Positions 58,144 to 64,000 of a stretch of DNA of 64,000 bases are shown piece by piece; positions within the stretch are counted from its first letter, which is position 1, and the number at the start of each line of letters is the position of its first letter. The notes beneath the pieces were generated by a model. It did no database searches. It saw only the letters and a program-made list of their open reading frames with translations, and had not been told where the DNA came from. The stretch covers positions 2,356,001-2,420,000 of the forward strand of contig NZ_CP114013.1 in assembly GCF_028416635.1 (NCBI RefSeq). The letters are read 5' to 3'. A program made the position numbers and the translations under genes. The DNA is from Baekduia alba (GTDB lineage Bacteria > Actinomycetota > Thermoleophilia > Solirubrobacterales > Solirubrobacteraceae).

Positions 58144-58446
58144 CGGCCAGCCGACGAACGGCAGGCGTCCGGCCAGCGCGGCGGCCTCGACGACCGCCAT
58201 CACCTCGAGCCGGCCGGGCAGGATCCTCAGCTCCACGCCGCGGCGGTCCGCGGCGTCGGCTGCGCCGACGAGCACGCGCAGCCCGCACGAGTCGATGAAC
58301 TCGACCTCGTCGAGGTGCAGCACGATCGACGACACCTCCCGATCGCGCAGCGCCGCGACGATGGCGCGCTCGGCGTCGGGCGCGCCGACGACGTCGAGCT
58401 CGCCGCTCAGCGCCACGTGCTCGACCCGCTGGGCCTCCACCGTCAC
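58141..58446 (-). CDS. STAS-domain anti-sigma factor antagonist-like protein
   Basis: A 101-aa STAS protein: EHVALSGELDVVGAPDAERA, VLHLDEVEFIDSCGLRVLVGA holds the usual phospho-acceptor Ser (IDSCG), and LRILPGRLEVMAVVE follows. STAS proteins of this size act in partner-switching with anti-sigma kinases; none is seen nearby. GTG 58446 overlaps the stop of the small membrane-protein gene (GTGA), so translation is coupled. Confidence 0.88.
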   Translation of the reverse strand: MTVEAQRVEHVALSGELDVVGAPDAERAIVAALRDREVSSIVLHLDEVEFIDSCGLRVLVGAADAADRRGVELRILPGRLEVMAVVEAAALAGRLPFVGWP

Positions 58447-58586
58447 AGGCGCGCGCCGCGGCCGCGGCTGCCGGTCAGGAAGACGATCAGCGCGAGGATC
58501 GCCAGGACGAACAGGATCGGGTGGATGACGACGCCGCCGGCGATGGCGACGACGAGCAGGACGATGCCGAGGATCAGCCAGAGCAT
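58443..58586 (-). CDS. Small hydrophobic membrane protein
   Basis: A 47-aa protein with two hydrophobic helices: LWLILGIVLLVVAIAGGVVI and HPILFVLAILALIVFL, then a basic end, GSRGRGARL. It has a perfect AGGAGG 8 nt before the ATG and an overlapping stop (GTGA) with the STAS gene. Small two-helix proteins of this kind are widespread in actinobacteria but uncharacterised. Its linkage to a STAS protein suggests a stress or membrane-signal link (inference). Confidence 0.8.
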   Translation of the reverse strand: MLWLILGIVLLVVAIAGGVVIHPILFVLAILALIVFLTGSRGRGARL

Positions 58587-58708
58587 TCGTGGTGCCTCCT
58601 AGGTCGATGGGACGAGGCGGCGACGCTAGGGGTGTTCGGGGCGGGCGCCGAGCGGCTCCGTCGGAGCTTCGACGTCAGCACTCCGACGTCCGATCGCCGC
58701 GTTCGGGG

Positions 58709-58714
58709 TACACC
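58709..58714 (+). promoter_or_regulatory. Candidate -10 box (TACACC) for the Crp-like gene
   Basis: TACACC ends 7 nt before GTG 58722. It fits the spacing rule although the last base is C. Confidence 0.4.
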
Positions 58715-58721
58715 GCCTCTT

Positions 58722-59450
58722 GTGCCCTCCGACGTCATCAGCCTGCTCGACGCCGACCCCGACTTCGCCGACGGCCTCGATCCCGCCACGCGCGAGCGCG
58801 CCCGCGCCGACGGCCGCACGCGCGTGCAGCGCCTCAGCCAGGGAGCGTGGGATGCCGCCGCGGCGATGGAGCCCGAGGTCCACCACCGCGGCTTCCTGAT
58901 CTTCGAGGGCCTGCTGACGCGCGAGGTCGAGGTCCTGGGCCGGCGCTGCTGCGAGCTGCTCGGCCCGGGCGACGTGATCCGGCCATGGCAGTGGGATCCC
59001 GAGGGCTCGCACGTGCAGGCCGAGATCGGGTGGGAGGTGCTGGAGCCGACGCGGTTGGCGGTGCTCGACGCGTCGCTCATCCAGCGCGTCGCGCCCTATC
59101 CGCAGGTCGGCGTCGAGCTGTTCAGCCGCGGGATCCGGCGCGCGCACGCGCTGGCCGTGGCACTGGCGATCTCCCACCACCAGCGCGTCGACGAGCGGCT
59201 GCACTTGACGCTCTGGCACCTGGCGGAGCGCTGGGGCCGCGTCACGACCGACGGCGTCGTGGTCCCGCTGCCGCTGACGCACGAGCGCCTGGCCATGCTC
59301 GTCGGCGCCCACCGCCCGTCGGTGACGACGGCGATGGGCGAGCTCGTCCGCGACGGCGCGATCAGCCGGCGCGACGGCGGCGAGTGGGTGCTGCACGGCA
59401 TGCCGCCGGAGCGGCTGCGCCATCACCGCCTCGCGGCGGCCTTGACCTAG
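58722..59450 (+). CDS. Crp/Fnr-family transcriptional regulator
   Basis: A 242-aa regulator. The N-terminal cyclic-nucleotide-binding-like barrel (residues ~30-130) contains FEGLLTREVEVLGRRCCELLGPGDVI, and the C-terminal winged helix contains PLTHERLAMLVGAHRPSVTTAMGELVRDGAI. It lacks a PRSTA-like cyclic AMP signature or an iron-sulfur Cys set, so the ligand is unknown. GTG 58722 is chosen over further upstream starts because of its TANNNT box. It lies beside and convergent with the YeeE/YedE genes (4-bp overlap). Confidence 0.85.
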   Translation: MPSDVISLLDADPDFADGLDPATRERARADGRTRVQRLSQGAWDAAAAMEPEVHHRGFLIFEGLLTREVEVLGRRCCELLGPGDVIRPWQWDPEGSHVQAEIGWEVLEPTRLAVLDASLIQRVAPYPQVGVELFSRGIRRAHALAVALAISHHQRVDERLHLTLWHLAERWGRVTTDGVVVPLPLTHERLAMLVGAHRPSVTTAMGELVRDGAISRRDGGEWVLHGMPPERLRHHRLAAALT

Positions 59451-59920
59451 CTCGTGGGGGACACCGCGGGCTCGGCGCTCCGGGCGCGCGCGGCGTCGCT
59501 CGCCGGCTCGGTCTCGACCGCGCGGAGCCGCAGGTACGCCCAGATCCCGAACGCCGCGCCGGCGGCCGTGAAGACCGCCCAGCCGACGCCCTGGCCGAGC
59601 TGGGTCGCGATCGGCGCCGGGCACGCGTCGGCGACGCCCCAGCCGATCCCGAACAGCAGCGCGCCGACGACGTGGCGGCGCTCCACCGCGTCGCGGGCGT
59701 AGGTCAGCGGCTCGCCGCCGAAGACCGCCCGCCGCTCGCGCCGGCGCAGCAGCGCCAGCCCGACCCACGCGGTCGCGACCGCCGAGGCGAACATCAGGAA
59801 CAGGTAGGACTGCTCGAACAGGAGCGCCTGCCGGATGACGTCGGGCGACGCCATCCCGCTCCAGCTGATCACGACGCCGAAGGCGACGCCCACGGCCGCG
59901 CCGGCGAGCACCTTGCGCAC
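59447..59920 (-). CDS. YeeE/YedE-type membrane protein, second subunit
   Basis: A 157-aa protein with four hydrophobic segments, a half-size member of the YeeE/YedE sulfur-transport group. Motifs: AGAAVGVAFGVVISWSGMAS, HVVGALLFGIGWGVADACPAP and GQGVGWAVFTAAGAAFGIWAY. The Cys in ADACPAP corresponds to a thiosulfate-relay position in the family. GTG 59920 is 1 nt after the stop of the first subunit, so the pair is coupled. Its end overlaps the Crp-like gene by 4 bp. Confidence 0.88.
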   Translation of the reverse strand: MRKVLAGAAVGVAFGVVISWSGMASPDVIRQALLFEQSYLFLMFASAVATAWVGLALLRRRERRAVFGGEPLTYARDAVERRHVVGALLFGIGWGVADACPAPIATQLGQGVGWAVFTAAGAAFGIWAYLRLRAVETEPASDAARARSAEPAVSPTS

Positions 59921-59921
59921 G

Positions 59922-60383
59922 TCAGATCACCGCCTCGATCAGGAAGCTGACCGCGATCGCGGTCCCGAAGAACGTCGCGGTCGCGGCGAGGCTGGCGGGG
60001 GAGACGAGCGCGTTGCCCGAGAGCCCGTTGCCCGACGTGCAGCCGCCCGACAGCTTGGCGCCGTAGCCGATCAGCGCGCCGGCGCCGACCAGCAGGACCG
60101 GGATCGCCCAGCGCTGGCCGCCGGTGAACGTGTCGGTCATCCAGCCGTAGCCGTGGAAGTCGGGACCGCCCGCCAGGACGGCGAACACCGTCCCGCCGAG
60201 CAGGACGCCGATCGCGAACCAGCCGCGCCAGTCGAAGCGCACGCTGCCGCGCGACAGCTTGCCGATCAGCTCCGAGAAGCCGCCGGTCACGCCGAGCCGG
60301 GCGTTGAAGAGGAGGCGGACCGCGACGACGCACAGCCCGAGGACCGGTCCGGCGACGTACCACGCGAGCTGATGGTGCTCCAT
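59922..60383 (-). CDS. YeeE/YedE-type membrane protein, first subunit
   Basis: A 153-aa protein with about four hydrophobic segments and the family signature LSGGCTSGNGLSGNALVSPASLAAT, in which the GGCTSG Cys carries sulfur in thiosulfate import. Two half proteins in tandem form the equivalent of the full-length YeeE. ATG 60383 (MEHHQLAW) is 8 nt after TATCCT; ATG 60389 is 2 nt after the box, so the former is preferred. Confidence 0.88.
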   Translation of the reverse strand: MEHHQLAWYVAGPVLGLCVVAVRLLFNARLGVTGGFSELIGKLSRGSVRFDWRGWFAIGVLLGGTVFAVLAGGPDFHGYGWMTDTFTGGQRWAIPVLLVGAGALIGYGAKLSGGCTSGNGLSGNALVSPASLAATATFFGTAIAVSFLIEAVI

Positions 60384-60391
60384 GGGCATGG

Positions 60392-60401
60392 AGGATAGGC
60401 T
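60392..60401. promoter_or_regulatory. Divergent overlapping -10 boxes (YedE and GST-like genes)
   Basis: AGGATAGGCT holds TAGGCT on the plus strand (60396-60401, 7 nt before ATG 60409) and TATCCT on the minus strand (60397-60392, 8 nt before ATG 60383). The two share the TA at 60396-60397. This is the exact reverse complement of the box pair at 44004-44013. Confidence 0.6.
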
Positions 60402-60408
60402 CGCCGCC

Positions 60409-60675
60409 ATGGCCAAGGTCAAGCTGCATCGCTGCTCATGGACCTTCGTGAAGCTCGACGGGCATCCGTGCCACAAGGTCCAGAAGGCGCTCGACGAGCA
60501 GGGCGTCGACTACGAGGTCGTCAAGCACGGCTTCGGGCACAAGCGGCCGCGCGTCCGCGACCTCAGCGGCCAGGAGAAGCTACCGGTGCTCGAGCTCCAG
60601 AACGGTGAGGTCTACCGCGAGGAGTCGGCGCAGATGGCGGCGCGCGTGCGCGCCGGCGGCCTCGGCTCGCCGTAG
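60409..60675 (+). CDS. GST N-terminal/glutaredoxin-like domain protein
   Basis: An 88-aa thioredoxin-fold protein: KLHRCSWTFVKLDGHPCHKVQKALDEQGVDYEVV, then KLPVLELQNGEVYREESAQM, the usual GST N-terminal order (beta-alpha-beta, cis-Pro, then the ESxxI helix). The C-terminal helical GST domain is absent. The usual active-site CPYC is not present; Cys near residue 8 and Cys near residue 21 remain. It sits beside sulfur-transport genes, so thiol redox or sulfur handling is plausible. Confidence 0.8.
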   Translation: MAKVKLHRCSWTFVKLDGHPCHKVQKALDEQGVDYEVVKHGFGHKRPRVRDLSGQEKLPVLELQNGEVYREESAQMAARVRAGGLGSP

Positions 60676-60682
60676 CCGCGAC

Positions 60683-61399
60683 CTAGCCGCAGAACGGGCG
60701 CGACCAGCCGCCCGGCCAGGTGACGCCGACCCGCGTGGTCGGCGCCGTCGGATCGGGCGCGAGCGTGAGGCGGTAGTCGGCGGCGCCGCCGCACTCGTCG
60801 CCGTCCTCGTCGGTCGAGTCGATCTGGACCGTGCGGCCCAGATCGGTCGGGGTCTGCGCCGTCCACGCCCCGACGACCGTCAGGTGGCTGCGGGCGACGG
60901 GCGGGGTCGGCAGCGTCCCGATCGCGGTCGGCGCGTCCTCCGGGTCCTGCAGCGCGAAGACCACGGCGCCGTCCTTGGTGACCCAGGCGGCGGTCGCGTC
61001 CCACGCGAAGATCCGCTGGATCCGCGCCTCGGCCGCGCCGAGCGCGCGCGTCCCGAGCAGCCAGCGCCTGCCGTCCTCGGTCGAGCCGGCGTAGATCCGG
61101 TCGCCGACGACGTGCCCGTCGCGGGTCAACGGCACCGACCAGGCCGCGTGCGTCGCCGTCCAGGCGAGCTTGCCGCCGGTCTTCCACGGCCCGAGCCGCA
61201 CGACGCGCTTGTGCGCGTAGACCGTCGTGCACGAGTACAGCGAGCCGTTGGTGTGCCAGGCGCGCCCGTAGGAGTCGTGGTAGAGCGTCAGCGGCTTGGC
61301 CGGGCACTTGGGCGCCGCCTTGGCCTGCGCGACACCGCCGGAGAGGGCCAGCAGCGCGACGACGGTGGCGAAGGCGAGGGCGAGACGGCGGGGGTCCAT
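60683..61399 (-). CDS. Secreted protein of unknown function
   Basis: A 238-aa protein with a signal peptide (RRLALAFATVVALLALSGGVAQA, cleavage near residue 27). The mature part has four or so cysteines (CPAKPL, SLYSCTT, DECGGAAD, RPFCG) that could form disulfides, and several WT/WD segments such as AWTATHAAWSVPL. It is not recognised as any known family. It is convergent with the GST-like gene, 7 bp apart. Confidence 0.75.
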   Translation of the reverse strand: MDPRRLALAFATVVALLALSGGVAQAKAAPKCPAKPLTLYHDSYGRAWHTNGSLYSCTTVYAHKRVVRLGPWKTGGKLAWTATHAAWSVPLTRDGHVVGDRIYAGSTEDGRRWLLGTRALGAAEARIQRIFAWDATAAWVTKDGAVVFALQDPEDAPTAIGTLPTPPVARSHLTVVGAWTAQTPTDLGRTVQIDSTDEDGDECGGAADYRLTLAPDPTAPTTRVGVTWPGGWSRPFCG

Positions 61400-61429
61400 G
61401 CCGTCGAGAACGGCCCAGGGCCCCGGACG

Positions 61430-62758
61430 TTACGCGCGCGCCTGCGCCGGCCCGCGGCGGTACAGCACGTACAACAACGCGCAGAGCAGCGCCGCCGCGC
61501 CCGCGTAGCCGACCTCGGCCCGCGACAGCTCGTTGCTGACGACCGGCACGAGCATCCACACCACGAACAGCACCGCGGCGACCAGCCAGGCCGCGGCGGC
61601 CTGGTGGGCGCGGCCGCGCGCCAGCGCCGCCTGGTTGAAGGTCCCGGCGGTCAGGTGCAGGCCCATGCCGACCGCGATCACGGCAAGGCCGACGCGCGTG
61701 TAGCCCTCCTTGTCGAAGGCGATGTGCATCGCCCACGGCCCGATCAGCAGCAGCCCCACGGCGCACAGGCCCGCGAAGGCCGCGATCGCCAGGATCGTCT
61801 GCCGGATCGCGCGAGCGAAGGCCTCGCGGCCCTCGGTCGCCTCCAGCCCGGCGAGGTGCGGCAGCAGCGACGTCTGGACGGCCTGGAAGAGCTGCAGCGG
61901 CGCGCGCGCGACCATCAGCGCGCTGAACACGATGCCCGCCGTGACCGAGTCGGTGACGAGCAGCACCGCGGCGTTCAGCAGCGTCTGCTCGGCCAGCTGG
62001 ATCAGCGCGACGGATCCGGCGAAGCCGGCGCTCTCGCGCAGCTCGCCGCGATCGCGCTCGACGCCGGTGGCCGCGGCCGACGCCGCCTCGTGGCGGCCTA
62101 GCGCCCACGGGATCACCAGCAGCGACGCCAGCGGCGCCGCGACGATGCCCAGCGCGACCGCGGTCTCGCCCGACGCGAGCCCCACGGCCACCGCGACCGG
62201 GAAGCAGAAGCGCGAGAGCGACTCGAACAGCACGAGCCCGCCGTACAGGCCGAACCACTGATGCCCCGCGAAGTAGCCGCGCGCGAAGTACGACGCCGCG
62301 TAGGCCATGGCCGCGCCGATCAGGATCCAGTACAGCGACGCGTGGCCGTCGAACAGCCCGTCCTGGATCGGCCCGCGCAGCGCCAGGGCCACGACCAGGA
62401 AGCCGAGCGCGAACGACGCCTGGATCGTCGCCGGCACCCGCAGCGGGTGGCCGGCGTTGATCCCGCGCGCGCGGCGGTCGGCGATCGTCCGGGAGAGCAG
62501 CTGCTCGACCGGCCGGTAGATCACCGACATGATCACGAACAGCAACGACCACAACAACGACACGCGGCCGTAGTCGGCGCCGTCCAGCACATGCCCGGCG
62601 ACGCCGAAGTACGCGAACGTGAACAGCCCGGTCGCGGCGATCCCGATCGACAGGATCCGCGCGCCCGAGCCGTAGGACCGCTCGCCGCCCGTCGCACCCG
62701 CGTCGCCGTCGGCCGACGCGGGGATCAGGTCTTCCGATGCCCAGTCGCTAGTGGTCAA
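61430..62758 (-). CDS. Polysaccharide flippase (Wzx/MviN-like)
   Basis: A 442-aa membrane protein with about twelve to fourteen hydrophobic segments, resembling the PST/Wzx oligosaccharide transporter group: GARILSIGIAATGLFTFAYFGVAG at the start of the first bundle, then ADYGRVSLLWSLLFVIMSV and FARGYFAGHQWFGLYG. Such proteins move lipid-linked sugars across the membrane. TTG 62758 lies 11 bp inside the upstream methyltransferase gene, so they are coupled. Last gene of the visible minus-strand operon. Confidence 0.85.
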   Translation of the reverse strand: MTTSDWASEDLIPASADGDAGATGGERSYGSGARILSIGIAATGLFTFAYFGVAGHVLDGADYGRVSLLWSLLFVIMSVIYRPVEQLLSRTIADRRARGINAGHPLRVPATIQASFALGFLVVALALRGPIQDGLFDGHASLYWILIGAAMAYAASYFARGYFAGHQWFGLYGGLVLFESLSRFCFPVAVAVGLASGETAVALGIVAAPLASLLVIPWALGRHEAASAAATGVERDRGELRESAGFAGSVALIQLAEQTLLNAAVLLVTDSVTAGIVFSALMVARAPLQLFQAVQTSLLPHLAGLEATEGREAFARAIRQTILAIAAFAGLCAVGLLLIGPWAMHIAFDKEGYTRVGLAVIAVGMGLHLTAGTFNQAALARGRAHQAAAAWLVAAVLFVVWMLVPVVSNELSRAEVGYAGAAALLCALLYVLYRRGPAQARA

Positions 62759-63383
62759 CGCGGACGAGGAGCATCGTCCACGGGAACGGGGAGCGCGCCT
62801 CGACGACGGTCCCGTAGCGGCCGAGCAGTTGGGTGAAGCTGCGCTTGGACCAGTGGTTCAGGTGGCCCGGCGTGTTGCCCAGGTCCTTCAGGTACGCGCC
62901 ACGGGCCATGTTCAGCCCGCGCCACAGCGGCTCGCGCGGCACGGAGACCAGCAGGTACTTGGACGCGATCCGCGCCATCTCGGAGACCGTGTGCTCCGGG
63001 TCCGGCACGTGCTCGAGGACCTCGATCGCCGTGGCGACCTCGAACTCGCCGTCGGCGAACGGCAGGTTCTCGGCCTTCATCACGACGTATTGGAGGCACG
63101 GGTGCTGCCGGCCCTTCCAGGCCTCGTGCAGCTGCGGGTCGTCGAGGTCGAGGCCGACGATGCGCTGCATGCCGGGCGTCTGGGCCCACTGGTGCGTCAG
63201 CACGCCCTCGCCGCAGCCGACGTCCAGCAGCGTCGTCGGCGTGGCCTTGGTGAACAGCTCCTCGAGCGTGCGCTCGAAGCCCGCCTGCAGGCGCCGCGCC
63301 ACCGGGTTGGTGGTGCCGTACTTGTCGTAGGTGTTGCCGGTGACCGTGCCTTCTTGGTCCACGGTGACGGTCGGAGGGGTCAT
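62748..63383 (-). CDS. SAM-dependent methyltransferase, class I
   Basis: A 211-aa methyltransferase: YDKYGTTNPVARRLQAGFER, SAM motif TTLLDVGCGEGVLTHQWA, second motif IVGLDLDDPQL, and FADGEFEVATAIEVLEHVPDPE. The substrate is unknown; location between a glycosyltransferase and a flippase suggests a sugar or lipid-linked sugar. Start ATG 63383 overlaps the upstream stop (ATGA). Confidence 0.9.
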   Translation of the reverse strand: MTPPTVTVDQEGTVTGNTYDKYGTTNPVARRLQAGFERTLEELFTKATPTTLLDVGCGEGVLTHQWAQTPGMQRIVGLDLDDPQLHEAWKGRQHPCLQYVVMKAENLPFADGEFEVATAIEVLEHVPDPEHTVSEMARIASKYLLVSVPREPLWRGLNMARGAYLKDLGNTPGHLNHWSKRSFTQLLGRYGTVVEARSPFPWTMLLVRVDH

Positions 63384-64000
63384 AGCTTGAGGGCCTCTCG
63401 TTCCTCGGTGCGGCCGGCCTGGGCGCCGGTGGTGGCCTGCTGGCCGGTAGGCCGCGCGCCGGGCTCGTAATGGGACGGGGGGACGCCGAGCTGGAGCTCG
63501 ATGCGCCGGACGCGCTCGAAGATCCGCTGGGACATGATGCGCTGGCCGTACAGGAGGTCGCCGATGATGCCCAGCACGCCGACCACGACGGACGCGTTGA
63601 AGAGCACGGCGCCGAAGATCAGCGACTGCACGTGGCCGGCGCCCTCGCCGTCGGCGTAGGCGATGACGAACCGGATGAACGGGATCAGCGCGAGGATGAA
63701 CAGCGCGAACGAGAGCGTGGAGAAGACCTTCAGCGGCTCGTACTGCGTGTAGATGCGCGTGATCGCCACGGCGTTGCGCCGGACGTAGGAGCTCATCGAC
63801 GGGAACAGCCGCGACTCGCGCGTCTTCGGGTTGGTCCCGATCGCCACGTGGTCGGTCGCGACCAGCAGCTTGCCCGCCTGGATGATCGTCTCGAGCGTGT
63901 AGGTGTACTTCGAGACGACCGCCATCTGGATCGCGGCCTCGCGGTTGTAGGCGCGGAAGCCGGACGTCGTGTCGGGCACGTCGGTGTTCGACGCCTGACG
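63380..64000 (-). CDS. Glycosyltransferase family 2 (DPM1/DPMDS-like), 3' part
   Basis: C-terminal part of a membrane-associated GT2 enzyme; the gene continues beyond base 64000. Seen: TDVPDTTSGFRAYNREAA, which is the typical end of the catalytic domain (after the unseen DxD), VVSKYTYTLETIIQAG, then two transmembrane helices (FSTLSFALFILALIPFIRFV, FNASVVVGVLGIIGDLLYG) and a cytoplasmic tail. It probably transfers a sugar to polyprenyl phosphate. It is the first visible gene of the operon GT2-methyltransferase-flippase. Confidence 0.9.
   Translation of the reverse strand, partial: RQASNTDVPDTTSGFRAYNREAAIQMAVVSKYTYTLETIIQAGKLLVATDHVAIGTNPKTRESRLFPSMSSYVRRNAVAITRIYTQYEPLKVFSTLSFALFILALIPFIRFVIAYADGEGAGHVQSLIFGAVLFNASVVVGVLGIIGDLLYGQRIMSQRIFERVRRIELQLGVPPSHYEPGARPTGQQATTGAQAGRTEEREALKL

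Overview
The window is very GC-rich, with strong G/C preference at third codon positions, and looks like chromosomal core genome from an actinobacterium, most likely of the Thermoleophilia/Solirubrobacterales type (inferred, not proven). Evidence: a meso-DAP type MurE (DNPR motif), a division cluster in which ftsQ is followed directly by ftsZ with no ftsA, glycine decarboxylase split into two P-protein genes, and many start codons that appear to be leaderless. No rRNA, tRNA, prophage, insertion sequence or CRISPR array was recognised.

Layout. 1-11.2 kb: the dcw cell-wall/division cluster murE-murF-mraY-(antisense metallophosphoesterase pseudogene)-murD-ftsW-murG-murC-ftsQ-ftsZ. 11.3-16.8 kb: two small proteins, a ferritin and the glycine cleavage operon gcvT-gcvH-gcvPA-gcvPB. 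17.0-22.6 kb (minus strand): a DUF1360 gene and an envelope/export operon of subtilisin-like protease, MMPL transporter and secreted repeat protein. 22.6-30.4 kb: trpS, scpA-scpB, an ankyrin protein, rlmN, a small protein, rluB and a membrane protein with a degenerate GGDEF domain. 30.5-41.8 kb: aromatic amino-acid genes aroH, aminotransferase, DAHP synthase, tyrA and aroA, then an MFS exporter on the other strand, cmk, der, a DUF3352 protein and metK. 42.0-50.8 kb: a coiled-coil protein with an HNH-associated-type repeat, a bPH2 membrane protein, priA, def, fmt, an ABC-F ATPase, rsmB and a zinc-ribbon protein. 50.8-57.7 kb: rpe, response regulators, a sensor kinase and a MacB/FtsX-like ABC exporter. 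57.8-64 kb: a monooxygenase, a STAS protein with a small membrane protein, a Crp-like regulator, a two-part YeeE/YedE transporter with a half-GST protein, a secreted protein, and a polysaccharide operon of flippase, methyltransferase and glycosyltransferase that runs off the end.

The most interesting items are these. (1) An unannotated 36-codon ORF between the aminotransferase and DAHP synthase genes ends in YTAWYWRFS and is followed by mutually exclusive hairpins; it looks like an attenuation leader for the aromatic pathway. (2) An exact 31-bp repeat occurs twice in a tandem duplication between murG and murC and once inside the 5' end of fmt; the element ends in CCATGG, whose ATG is the start codon of murC and of fmt. 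(3) A recurrent TANNNT box lies about 6-11 nt before many start codons, implying widespread leaderless transcription. (4) At three divergent gene pairs the two opposed boxes share the same TA dinucleotide, and two of those loci use the identical 10-mer in opposite orientation.
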